This document shows positions 8,157 through 15,873 of a DNA stretch of 37,045 nt, piece by piece. The stretch lies in assembly GCF_000179555.1 (NCBI RefSeq), contig NZ_AECZ01000039.1, forward strand, positions 1 through 37,045. The letters run 5' to 3'. Made by a program: the position numbers and the translations under genes. The stretch comes from Solidesulfovibrio fructosivorans JJ] (GTDB lineage: Bacteria; Desulfobacterota; Desulfovibrionia; Desulfovibrionales; Desulfovibrionaceae). Each line of letters begins with the position of its first letter. The stretch's first letter is position 1. The notes under the pieces are model-generated. The model had not been told where the DNA came from and searched no databases. It saw only the letters and a list, made by a program, of their open reading frames with translations.

Positions 8157-8817
8157 AATGCGTTCTCCAGTAATCTTCTTCGAGGTTGCTTATGGTCACG
8201 GTCTTGCCGTGGCTGGCGCTGTGGATGAACTTGCCGTTTTCCAGGTAGATGCCGACGTGGCTGATGCCGCGCTTGGAGCGGAAGAAGACCAGATCGCCCT
8301 TGCGCAGCTTGTTTTTGGCCACCATCTTGCCGACATGGTACTGCTCGCGCGACGAGCGGGGCAGATGGATGCCGTAGCGGTTGAAGACCCAGGTGGTGAA
8401 TCCCGAGCAGTCGAAGCCGCTGTTGGGATTGCAGCCTCCGGAGCGATAGGGGGTGCCGATCTGGGTGTTGGCGGTGCGGAGCATGCGGTCGTAGACGCTG
8501 CCCTTGCGCTGCACGGCGGCCAGTTCGAAAAGATTTTCGCTCAGGAGTTGTTGGGGGCCGGACGCGACCTTGGGCGTGGAGCCCTGGTCGAAAAGGTTGC
8601 CGGAGAGGAGATTGTGCTCGGCGTCGGCCTTGAGGCGTTCTACGGGTGCGGTGTCGTGGGTGATAAAATCGTTTCTGGCGTTAAAACCCTGATACTCTTC
8701 GAATTTATACGAGTAGGTCTTTTGTTTCGAGGAGCAGCCGGCAGCCAATAGGGCGAGCAGGGCTACGCAGATGACCGGTTTGAGTTTGTGTCTGACGTGT
8801 GCGTGCGCGTCGGTCAA
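8131..8817 (-). CDS. NlpC/P60 family peptidoglycan endopeptidase lipoprotein
   Basis: This 228-residue lipoprotein should cut peptide stems of peptidoglycan from an envelope-anchored position. The signal peptide ends in the lipobox LLAAGC with C28 as the lipidated residue. The NlpC/P60 domain occupies about 105-228, with catalytic C137 in FDCSGF, H187 in ISHVGIYL and H199 in KFIHSAS. Residues 30-100 are a linker of unknown fold containing two similar segments (LLSGNLF and LLSENLF). The start is a TTG at 8817, chosen because AAGGAGG lies seven bases upstream and the next residues lead directly into the signal peptide. The L,D-transpeptidase follows on the same strand with a 26-base overlap, so two wall enzymes may be made together. 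Confidence 0.88.
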   Translation of the reverse strand: MTDAHAHVRHKLKPVICVALLALLAAGCSSKQKTYSYKFEEYQGFNARNDFITHDTAPVERLKADAEHNLLSGNLFDQGSTPKVASGPQQLLSENLFELAAVQRKGSVYDRMLRTANTQIGTPYRSGGCNPNSGFDCSGFTTWVFNRYGIHLPRSSREQYHVGKMVAKNKLRKGDLVFFRSKRGISHVGIYLENGKFIHSASHGKTVTISNLEEDYWRTHYAGGRRVF

Positions 8818-8920
8818 AACCGTTCCTCCTTGCTGGAGTTTCTGGCCGGGGCAGCTTTTGGGCTGTGGTAACGACAACCTTCCGCATTGCAAGAGCACAT
8901 TAGTAACAGTTCGTCCGATT

Positions 8921-8936
8921 CGCGTGACATCACGCG
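8921..8936. promoter_or_regulatory. Inverted repeat in the NlpC/P60 leader, possible operator
   Basis: CGCGTGA and TCACGCG face each other across 2 bases, about 104 bases upstream of the NlpC/P60 start and downstream of its predicted promoter. It could be a protein-binding site or a small RNA hairpin. The 2-base spacing does not fit CRP/FNR-type sites, which have 6 bases between half-sites. Confidence 0.3.
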
Positions 8937-8981
8937 GGACACGCTCTCAGGTCGCCAGATTCTCTACGAAAGGTTAGGCGA

Positions 8982-9010
8982 TTTCTAAAAGAGTCGCATT
9001 TTTTCGTCAA
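8982..9010 (-). promoter_or_regulatory. Probable promoter of the NlpC/P60 gene
   Basis: On the minus strand TTGACG (9010-9005) and TAGAAA (8987-8982) are separated by 17 bases, a good sigma-70-type pair in an AT-rich stretch. Transcription would begin near 8975, leaving a leader of about 160 bases before the TTG start at 8817. Confidence 0.5.
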
Positions 9011-9062
9011 GATCATTTTGACAATTTAATAAATTGAAACCAAAAACGTTGTTGGATAAACC

Positions 9063-9091
9063 TTGTCGACCAGCTATGTATAACGTATAAT
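9063..9091 (+). promoter_or_regulatory. Promoter of the ferredoxin/ASKHA gene, near-leaderless
   Basis: TTGTCG at 9063-9068 and a perfect TATAAT at 9086-9091 are 17 bases apart. With the usual 6-8 base gap, transcription would start at about 9098-9099, one or two bases before the ATG at 9100. There is no Shine-Dalgarno sequence before that ATG, which fits a leaderless mRNA. Confidence 0.65.
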
Positions 9092-9099
9092 TTACTGAA

Positions 9100-10674
9100 A
9101 TGAAAAAATATTTTACCGTAATAACCGCCTCTGGCGAACAGGCGGTCCCGGTCGGCGCCGGCGACGTCATGGCCCGGTCCCTGTTTCGGGCCGGATACTT
9201 CGTGGGCGCGCCCCTTTGCGCCGGGTTGGGGCGTTGCGGCCGGTGCCGGGTGCGCTACCTCACGCCGCCGCCAACGCCGCTGCCGGCCGAAGTCCGCCGG
9301 CTTGGCGAGGCGGCCTTGGCCGAGGGCTGGCGGCTGGCCTGCCTGCGTCCGGCCCAGGGCGGCGAACGGCTGACCCTGGACGCGACCGGCCCCGCGCCGA
9401 CCTACGATCCGGCTGCGGTGACGGGGAGCCTTGGCGGCGACGGCCCCCTCGGGCTGGCCGTGGATATCGGCACCACCGGCTTGGCCTGGCGGCTTGTGGA
9501 CCTTGCCGACGGCAGCGTTGCCGCCGAGGGGCGCGGCGTCAATCCCCAGCTCGGGGCCGGCGGCGAGGTCGTCTCCCGCCTGGCCTTCGCCCTGGAACCC
9601 GGCGGCGGGGCCTATCTGCGCGATCTTGTCCTCGACGTCATCGCGCAAAAAGCCGCCCTGGCCGGGGACCGGCTCGCCGGGCTGTGCGTGGCCGGCAATT
9701 CGGCCATGGTGTCCATCCTGTGCGGCAAGGAGCTGTCCGGGCTGGCCCATGCCCCGTATGGCCTCGTCTGGCGGGCCGGGGAGGAGGTGGCGCTCGGCCG
9801 GGCCCTGCCGCCGGCCTATATCCCGCCGCTTTTGGGCCCGTTCGTGGGCGCGGACCTCAGCGCCGGGCTCACCGCGCTGCTGCGGCAAGCGCCGACCTAT
9901 CCCTTTTTGCTGGCCGATCTCGGCACCAACGCCGAGATGATCGTCGGGCTCGCCCCGGACCGGTTCCTGGCCGCAAGCGCCCCGCTGGGGCCGGCCCTCG
10001 AGGGCGTGGGCTTGAGCCAGGGGGCGCTGGCCGGGCCGGGCGTGGCCGTTTCCTTCGAACTGACCCCGACCGGCGTCGTGCCGGTGCTTTTCCCGGGGAG
10101 CGACGCGCCCGGAGCCGCCCACGGCATCGCCGGGCCGGGTTATTTGTCCCTGGCCGCGCTGCTTAGGGAGCAGGGCGTGCTTGACACCGACGGCCGTTTC
10201 GCCCAAACCCCTGCGCCGACCCCTCTTGGGCAGCGCCTGCGCCGGCTGGTCGCGACCGAGCACGGCGAACCCGTGTTCGAGACCGCCGGCTACCGCCTGT
10301 TCGCTTCCGATGTGGAAGAGCTGCTCAAGGTCAAGGCGGCCTGCAACCTGGCCGTGGCCTCGCTTTTGGGCGCGGCCGGGCTGTCCACGGCCGATCTGGC
10401 CGGCGTGCATCTGGCCGGGGCGTTCGGGGCCAAGGTCGCTCCGGACGATCTGGAAAGCCTCGGCTTTTTTCCGCCGGGACTGGCCGGCCGGGTCCATGTG
10501 GCCGGCAACCTGTCCCTGGCCGGGGCGACGCTTTTTCTGACCGCGCCGCTGGCGCGGGCCACGGCCGAGGCGCTGCCCGCCGTGACCACGATCGTGCCCC
10601 TTGTCGACGCATCCGGTACTTCCGACGCTTCCGATGCCTTTATCCGCAGGATGGTTTTCGCCTATGTCCCCTGA
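9100..10674 (+). CDS. Ferredoxin-ASKHA (DUF4445/RACo-type) ATP-dependent activator
   Basis: This 524-residue protein joins an N-terminal plant-type 2Fe-2S ferredoxin domain (about 1-90) to a large ASKHA ATPase domain of the DUF4445 family. Cluster ligands are C40, C46, C49 and C81, in the spacing Cys-x5-Cys-x2-Cys followed later by Cys. ATPase motifs include AVDIGTTGLAW near residue 120, DLGTNAE near 275 and HLAGAFG near 437. Proteins of this plan (RACo and relatives) use ATP to drive reductive reactivation of corrinoid methyl-transfer proteins. No corrinoid or methyltransferase gene adjoins, so the partner is unknown. It leads an overlapping operon with Rsm22-like and lipA genes. The start ATG has no ribosome-binding site, in line with a leaderless transcript. 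Confidence 0.88.
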   Translation: MKKYFTVITASGEQAVPVGAGDVMARSLFRAGYFVGAPLCAGLGRCGRCRVRYLTPPPTPLPAEVRRLGEAALAEGWRLACLRPAQGGERLTLDATGPAPTYDPAAVTGSLGGDGPLGLAVDIGTTGLAWRLVDLADGSVAAEGRGVNPQLGAGGEVVSRLAFALEPGGGAYLRDLVLDVIAQKAALAGDRLAGLCVAGNSAMVSILCGKELSGLAHAPYGLVWRAGEEVALGRALPPAYIPPLLGPFVGADLSAGLTALLRQAPTYPFLLADLGTNAEMIVGLAPDRFLAASAPLGPALEGVGLSQGALAGPGVAVSFELTPTGVVPVLFPGSDAPGAAHGIAGPGYLSLAALLREQGVLDTDGRFAQTPAPTPLGQRLRRLVATEHGEPVFETAGYRLFASDVEELLKVKAACNLAVASLLGAAGLSTADLAGVHLAGAFGAKVAPDDLESLGFFPPGLAGRVHVAGNLSLAGATLFLTAPLARATAEALPAVTTIVPLVDASGTSDASDAFIRRMVFAYVP

Positions 10675-12067
10675 CGCCGCACCCGCGACCGCGCCCATAC
10701 GCCACCTCTTCCGCCCCCTGCTCCCGGAGGCGACCACGGCCCTGGCCGGCTATCCCGCCCTGTTGCGCCGGGCCCTCGGGTTGACTCCCGGCCGGGAGCG
10801 CGAACTGCCGTGGCGCATCCGCGACCTGTCCCTGTCCCTGACCGCCGAACGCGACGGCGGCCCCAAGCCCGGCTACCTGAGCGAACCGCGCACCCTGGCC
10901 GCCTATGCCTGGTATTTTTTGCCCTGGAACCTGCTGCGCCTCTCAAGGCTGTTGCCGGGGCTCGACCTCGATCTTCCCGACGGCGGGCTCGTGTGCGACC
11001 TGGGCTCGGGGCCGCTGACCTTTGTCCAGGCCCTTTGGCTGTCGCGGCCCGACCTGCGCCGCAAGCGGCTGCGGTTCACCTGCGTGGACCGTTCCCGGCG
11101 CGCCCTGGACCTGGGGCAGGCCCTTTTTACCGGGCTGGCCGGCTTCGATCCGACGACGGCGGACGCGCCCTGGCGCATCCGGACCGTGCGCGGCGAATAT
11201 TGGCAGGGCCTTGCCGACGGGGCGCAACTTACGACCATGGTCAACGTGGCCAACGAGCTGGCCGAATCGGGCCGGGAGCCTCTCGATCTCCGCATGGAGC
11301 GGCTTGCCGGGCAATTGGCCGATTCCCTGGCCCCTGGCGGACGGGCGCTGGTGGTCGAGCCGGGCACGCGCCTGGGCTGGCGCTGTCTGGCCGCCATGCG
11401 CACGGCCCTGGTCGAGATGGGGCTGGGGCTTGCCGCCCCCTGTCCCCACGGCGAGGAGTGTCCCTTTTCCGCGAGCAAGGTGCGGGCCTGGTGCCATTTC
11501 AATATCTCGCTCGCCGGCGCGCCGGCCTGGCTCACCACGCTTTCCGACAAGGCCGAGCTCGGCAAGCAGCGCCTGAGCCTGTCTTTTCTGATGGCCCGGG
11601 CCGCGCCTCCCGAATACGCGGCACAGGCCGTCCGCATCGTGTCCGGTCCCTTTTCCCTGAACGACGCGCCCGGGGCGGCCGTGTACGGTTGCACCGAAAA
11701 GGGGCTGGCCGTGGTGGTCGCGCCGGACGGCCGGGCGCCGCGCCCGGGTGATCTGCTCATTCGCGACATCCCCCAGGATGCCCCCCGCGACGCCAAATCC
11801 GGCGCGCCCCGGATTATTCTCGACGCGCAGGCCGTTCCCGCGCCCAAGGCCGCGCCGGATACGGCCGCAGTGGAGCGTTCCGGGGCAAAGCCGCCGCGCC
11901 GCCGGCCGCAACCCGGGACGGGGAGCGGGGTGGACAGGCCGGCAATGCCGAAGCGGTCGGCCAGACCGGCCAAATCGCATTCCGGGACGATGCCCGGGGC
12001 CAAATCCACCCGCCGGTCCGGAGGGGGAAAATATCCCGGAAGCGGGAAAAGGAGCGGCAAGGCATGA
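10664..12067 (+). CDS. Rsm22/METTL17-like ribosome-associated methyltransferase
   Basis: This 467-residue protein resembles the Rsm22 family, which acts in small ribosomal subunit assembly. The SAM-binding motif is VCDLGSGPLTF at 110-120. C260 and C266 in the CPHGEECP stretch, C277 in WCHF and C343 are spaced like the cysteines that hold a 4Fe-4S cluster in METTL17. From about residue 355 the chain is low-complexity, rich in Pro, Arg, Lys and Gly, and ends very basic, which suggests RNA binding. The ATG at 10664 overlaps the previous gene by 11 bases, and the end overlaps lipA by 4 bases (ATGA), so the three are translated as a unit. An earlier in-frame start at 10601 is possible but would overlap more deeply. 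Confidence 0.82.
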   Translation: MSPDAAPATAPIRHLFRPLLPEATTALAGYPALLRRALGLTPGRERELPWRIRDLSLSLTAERDGGPKPGYLSEPRTLAAYAWYFLPWNLLRLSRLLPGLDLDLPDGGLVCDLGSGPLTFVQALWLSRPDLRRKRLRFTCVDRSRRALDLGQALFTGLAGFDPTTADAPWRIRTVRGEYWQGLADGAQLTTMVNVANELAESGREPLDLRMERLAGQLADSLAPGGRALVVEPGTRLGWRCLAAMRTALVEMGLGLAAPCPHGEECPFSASKVRAWCHFNISLAGAPAWLTTLSDKAELGKQRLSLSFLMARAAPPEYAAQAVRIVSGPFSLNDAPGAAVYGCTEKGLAVVVAPDGRAPRPGDLLIRDIPQDAPRDAKSGAPRIILDAQAVPAPKAAPDTAAVERSGAKPPRRRPQPGTGSGVDRPAMPKRSARPAKSHSGTMPGAKSTRRSGGGKYPGSGKRSGKA

Positions 12068-12975
12068 GCCAAGGCGAACAAGCGGAGGGACAGGCCGGCT
12101 CGGCCGGCCGCCTGCCCTCCTGGCTGCGGGTCAGACTGCCCAAGGACGCCGCCTTCGGCGAAACGGCCCATACCGTGGCCGCCGGCGGACTGCGCACGGT
12201 CTGCCGGGGAGCGCGTTGCCCCAATATCTTCGAGTGCTTTTCCCGGGGCACGGCAACTTTTTTGATCCTTGGCGGCGTGTGCACGCGCGGCTGCGCCTTT
12301 TGCAACATCACCGCCGGCCGGCCCGATCCCGTGGATCCGGGCGAACCCGCGCGCCTGGCCGCTGCCGTGGCCGAGCTGAAGCTTACCCACGCCGTGGTCA
12401 CCTCGGTCACCCGGGACGACCTGCCGGACGGCGGCGCGGCCCATTTCGCTGCCACCATCGCCGCCCTGCGACAGGCCTGCCCGGACACCACCGTGGAGGT
12501 GCTCACCCCGGATTTCGGCGGGGATCCGGTCGCCTTGGATATCGTGCTCGCGGCCCGGCCCGACGTCTTCAACCACAATGTCGAGACCGTGCCCCGTCTG
12601 TATCCCACGGCCCGGGCCGGGGCCGATTACGCCAGGAGCCTGGCCGTGCTCGCCCGGGCGGCGGCCGCCGGCGCGTCGGTCGTCAAAAGCGGGCTCATGG
12701 TGGGGCTCGGCGAGACCCGCGAAGAGCTGACGGCGGTTTTTGACGATCTGGCCCGGGCCGGCTGCCGGGTGGTCACGGTGGGCCAGTATCTGCGGCCGTC
12801 GCGACGCAACCTGCCGGTGGCGCGCTACGTGCCCCCGGACGAATTCGACGCCCTGGCCGCTCTGGGCCGCGATCACGGTATTGCGGAAATGGTGTGCGCG
12901 CCCCTCGTGCGCAGCTCCTACAAGGCCGGCAATACGGCCGCGGTCGCCTCCCTTCGTTGTTGTCCGCACCCCTGA
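12064..12975 (+). CDS. lipA: Lipoyl synthase
   Basis: This 303-residue radical SAM enzyme inserts two sulfur atoms into octanoyl groups bound to proteins such as the H protein of glycine cleavage. The auxiliary-cluster cysteines are C47, C52 and C58 (CRGARCPNIFEC). The radical SAM cysteines are C73, C77 and C80 (CTRGCAFC). The C-terminal RSSYKAG motif, whose serine ligates the auxiliary cluster, is intact near residue 282. The start codon overlaps the stop of the Rsm22-like gene (ATGA). No lipB or ligase gene adjoins. All catalytic features are present, so activity is expected. Confidence 0.95.
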   Translation: MSQGEQAEGQAGSAGRLPSWLRVRLPKDAAFGETAHTVAAGGLRTVCRGARCPNIFECFSRGTATFLILGGVCTRGCAFCNITAGRPDPVDPGEPARLAAAVAELKLTHAVVTSVTRDDLPDGGAAHFAATIAALRQACPDTTVEVLTPDFGGDPVALDIVLAARPDVFNHNVETVPRLYPTARAGADYARSLAVLARAAAAGASVVKSGLMVGLGETREELTAVFDDLARAGCRVVTVGQYLRPSRRNLPVARYVPPDEFDALAALGRDHGIAEMVCAPLVRSSYKAGNTAAVASLRCCPHP

Positions 12976-13041
12976 AATGGGGTAGGGACTGCGGCATCCA
13001 CGTTTCCGAGCAGAAAACCGACAGCACATGGGAGGTCCCGC

Positions 13042-13623
13042 GTGGAGGTGTCACAAACCGGCATCCCCGGCCTTGTCACGATCAAACCGAAAGTGTTTGG
13101 CGACAACCGGGGATTTTTTCTTGAAACCTACAGCCGCGCCGCCTTTGCCGCAGCCGGCCTCGATTACGATTTCGTCCAGGACAACCATGCCCGTTCGGGC
13201 CCCAAGGGCGTGCTGCGGGGACTGCACTTCCAGCGGCCGCCATCGACCCAGGCCAAGCTCGTCTGGGTGGTGCGCGGGGCGGTCCTCGACGTGGTCGTGG
13301 ATTTGCGCGTGGGGTCGCCGACGTACAAGAAATGGTTCGGCATCGAGCTGACCGAGGACAACTTCATGCGGCTGATGGTGCCGCGCGGCTTTGCCCACGG
13401 CTACGTGACCCTGACCGAGAACGCGGAGTTCATGTACAAGGTCGACGCGCCCTATGTCCCGGCCGACGACGCCGGCATCGCCTGGAACGATCCGGAAATC
13501 GGCATCGACTGGCCGGTGGCCGAACCCATATTGTCCGAAAAGGACGCCCGGCAGCCGACCTTGGCCGCCTTGGGGTCGCCTTTTATTTATCAGGGGCACG
13601 ATACGAGCGGGGAGGACTCATGA
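13042..13623 (+). CDS. rfbC: dTDP-4-dehydrorhamnose 3,5-epimerase
   Basis: This 193-residue cupin-fold enzyme inverts C3 and C5 of dTDP-4-keto-6-deoxyglucose on the way to dTDP-rhamnose. The RGLHFQ motif holds the catalytic histidine H62, K72 follows in QAKLVWVVRG, and VPRGFAHGY is typical of the family. The length is normal. The start is a GTG at 13042 with GGGAGG six bases upstream. The stop overlaps the next start (ATGA), coupling it to manC. The other rhamnose genes (rfbA, rfbB, rfbD) are not in the window. Confidence 0.94.
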   Translation: MEVSQTGIPGLVTIKPKVFGDNRGFFLETYSRAAFAAAGLDYDFVQDNHARSGPKGVLRGLHFQRPPSTQAKLVWVVRGAVLDVVVDLRVGSPTYKKWFGIELTEDNFMRLMVPRGFAHGYVTLTENAEFMYKVDAPYVPADDAGIAWNDPEIGIDWPVAEPILSEKDARQPTLAALGSPFIYQGHDTSGEDS

Positions 13624-15089
13624 CGGAATCTGCCTGTTGCGCCGGGGGAAAGGGCCGCTACGCCCTTATTTTGGCCGGCGGATCGGGGACGCGGCTGTGG
13701 CCGTTGTCCCGGACATTGCTGCCCAAGCAATTGCTGGATCTCGGCGAGGGCGAGACGCTTTTGCAGTCCACCGCCCTGCGGGTGTGCGAGTCTTTCGCCC
13801 CGGACCATGTGTTCGTCATCACCAATGAAGAGCACCGGTTCGAGGTCCGCACCCAGCTCCAAGCCGTCTTGCCGGATGCGGGCACAAGGGTTCTGGCCGA
13901 GCCCATGGGGAAAAACACCCTGCCCGCCATCATGCTTGGCCTCGAACCCATCGTGGCCGCCGATCCGAAGGCCGTGGTCGGCGTTTTTCCGGCCGACCAC
14001 CGCATCCGGGACCACGCCTCGCTCCAGGCGGCCATGGACCGGGCCGCGGCCCTGGCCGGGGAAGGCTGGTTCGTCACCTTCGGCATTCCGCCCCACGCGC
14101 CGGAAACCGGCTACGGCTACATCCACCGGGGCGAACCGCTGGGGCAGGGCGCGCACAAGGTGGCCGGGTTCACCGAAAAGCCCGATCTCCCCACGGCCGA
14201 AAAGCTCGTGGCCGGCGGCGAGCATTTCTGGAACAGCGGCATGTTCGTCTTTCGGGCCGACGTGTTCCTGGCGGCCGTGGCCGCCCATGCGCCGGAGATT
14301 TACGCCTGGTGGGAGGGCCGCGACGACAGCCCCCTGACGGCGGGCTACGCCGGGCTCCCGGACATTTCCGTGGATTACGGCGTGGTGGAGAAGATGGACA
14401 ACATCGCCATGGTCGAGGCGCCGTTCGACTGGGACGACCTCGGCAGTTGGGAGGCGCTGTACCGTCTGGGCAAAAAGGACGGTACGGGCTGCGTCACGAA
14501 GGGCCAGGTGCTGGCGCTCGACTGCTCGGACTCGCTGTTTTTCTCCCAGGGCAGCTCCCTGGCCGTGGCCGGGGTCAAGGACATGATCGTCATCCAGACC
14601 CGCGACGCGACCCTCGTCTGTCCGGTGTCCGAGGCCCAGCGGGTCAAGGACGTGGTGGGGCGGCTCAAGTCCCAGGGCAGCAAGCTTATCGAGGCCCACG
14701 TCACGGTGCGCCGTCCCTGGGGCAGCTACACCGTGCTCGAGGGCGGACCCGGCTACAAGATCAAGCGCATCGAGGTGCCGCCGGCTGGGCGGCTGTCGCT
14801 GCAGATGCATCACCACCGGGCCGAGCATTGGGTGGTGGTGTCGGGTACGGCGCTGGTCCAGCTCGGCGACGAGGAACGGCTTCTCATCGAGAACCAGTCC
14901 GTGGACATCCCCAAGGGCACGGTGCACCGGCTGTCCAACCCGGGCAAGATCCCGGTGGAAATCATCGAGATCCAGTCCGGGCCGTATCTCGAGGAGGACG
15001 ACATCGTCCGTTTCGACGATGTTTACGGACGCAAGGTCGGCGAGGGCGGCGCGCAATCCTCGGCGTCGGAAGATAGCGGGGATTCGTGA
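13620..15089 (+). CDS. manC: Mannose-1-phosphate guanylyltransferase / mannose-6-phosphate isomerase
   Basis: This 489-residue bifunctional enzyme has an N-terminal nucleotidyltransferase domain that makes GDP-mannose from mannose-1-phosphate and GTP, and a C-terminal cupin domain for mannose-6-phosphate isomerase activity. The GTP-binding loop GGSGTRLWP is at 20-28, FTEKP lies near residue 184, and the metal-binding cupin histidines are in QMHHHRAEHW at about 396-405. The length matches full two-domain ManC/AlgA proteins. The ATG at 13620 has GGGGAGG upstream and overlaps rfbC by 4 bases. GDP-mannose and dTDP-rhamnose are both precursors for surface polysaccharides. Confidence 0.94.
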   Translation: MTESACCAGGKGRYALILAGGSGTRLWPLSRTLLPKQLLDLGEGETLLQSTALRVCESFAPDHVFVITNEEHRFEVRTQLQAVLPDAGTRVLAEPMGKNTLPAIMLGLEPIVAADPKAVVGVFPADHRIRDHASLQAAMDRAAALAGEGWFVTFGIPPHAPETGYGYIHRGEPLGQGAHKVAGFTEKPDLPTAEKLVAGGEHFWNSGMFVFRADVFLAAVAAHAPEIYAWWEGRDDSPLTAGYAGLPDISVDYGVVEKMDNIAMVEAPFDWDDLGSWEALYRLGKKDGTGCVTKGQVLALDCSDSLFFSQGSSLAVAGVKDMIVIQTRDATLVCPVSEAQRVKDVVGRLKSQGSKLIEAHVTVRRPWGSYTVLEGGPGYKIKRIEVPPAGRLSLQMHHHRAEHWVVVSGTALVQLGDEERLLIENQSVDIPKGTVHRLSNPGKIPVEIIEIQSGPYLEEDDIVRFDDVYGRKVGEGGAQSSASEDSGDS

Positions 15090-15105
15090 ATTTTTTCATT
15101 AGACC

Positions 15106-15182
15106 TTGACACGGAAGTTGTGGCCTGGGTAAAAAGCGCGGTGCGGCGCTCCATGCCGGGGTGAGGGGACAGCCCCCGGCAT
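15106..15182 (+). promoter_or_regulatory. Possible qrc promoter and leader hairpin
   Basis: The 204-base gap before qrcA has a perfect TTGACA at 15106-15111, followed 16-17 bases later by a weak -10 (GGTAAAA). A hairpin with arms ATGCCGGGG and CCCCGGCAT lies at 15153-15182 and lacks a T tract. Together they may form the promoter and leader of the operon. The -10 match is poor, so the promoter call is tentative. Confidence 0.35.
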
Positions 15183-15293
15183 ATGCCGCATCCGCAACCG
15201 CTTCATTTTTTCCGACCGCGCCCCGGGGGCGGCGGGCGTCGCGCGGCATCGCCCGCGGCGATAAACCAGCAACGGCACATGGGCAGGGGAAGT

Positions 15294-15863
15294 ATGGAGG
15301 AGAAAAGATCGAATTCGGCCGGCGGCGTTGGCGGCATGGTGCTTTGTGCCCTGATCGGCTTCGTCGGCGCCCTTGTGGTAGGGTGGGTCATCTTTCCGAA
15401 ACTGCTTTACAGTGAAAAGACACAACCCATTCGTTTCAGTCACACGGTCCATGCGCAGCTGGGCATAGAGTGCGAGCAGTGCCACCATCTCGGCCCCGAC
15501 GGCCGGTTTGCCGGCCTGCCCACGACCGAGTCCTGCGCCGAGTGCCATGGCGACGAAACCGGGGACAAATCGCCTAACGGCAAGGAAATCGACAAGTTCG
15601 TCAAGGACTACGTCAAGACCGGCGCCCAGGTCCCCTGGCTCGTCTACCAGTATCAGCCCGACAACGTGTTCTTCTCCCATGCCGCCCACAAGGGGTTCGA
15701 GTGCACCAAGTGCCATCCCGATGTGGCCAAGATGGACAATCCTCCGGCGTACTACGAGAACCGGCTCAGCGGCTACAGCAAAGACACGATGAAGATGTGG
15801 CAGTGCGAACGTTGTCATGCCTCCATGGGCACGAGCAACGCCTGCTACGTCTGTCATAAATAA
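15294..15863 (+). CDS. qrcA: Qrc complex multihaem cytochrome c subunit
   Basis: This 189-residue subunit takes electrons from periplasmic type I cytochrome c3 and passes them into the quinone reductase complex. One N-terminal transmembrane segment (about 12-34) anchors it, with the haem domain in the periplasm. Five CXXCH haem motifs are visible: CEQCH, CAECH, CTKCH, CERCH and CYVCH. The ATG at 15294 was chosen because it follows AGGGGA and sits just before the membrane anchor; the frame is open upstream. It is the first of four closely spaced genes. I recall six haems c being reported for the D. vulgaris complex, so a missing or non-standard site here deserves a check. Confidence 0.92.
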   Translation: MEEKRSNSAGGVGGMVLCALIGFVGALVVGWVIFPKLLYSEKTQPIRFSHTVHAQLGIECEQCHHLGPDGRFAGLPTTESCAECHGDETGDKSPNGKEIDKFVKDYVKTGAQVPWLVYQYQPDNVFFSHAAHKGFECTKCHPDVAKMDNPPAYYENRLSGYSKDTMKMWQCERCHASMGTSNACYVCHK

Positions 15864-15873
15864 GGGGGGAGAA

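Noticed and set aside
8921-8936. CRP/FNR-type operator
   Set aside because: The half-sites are separated by 2 bases instead of 6, so the site does not fit that family; kept only as an unassigned inverted repeat.
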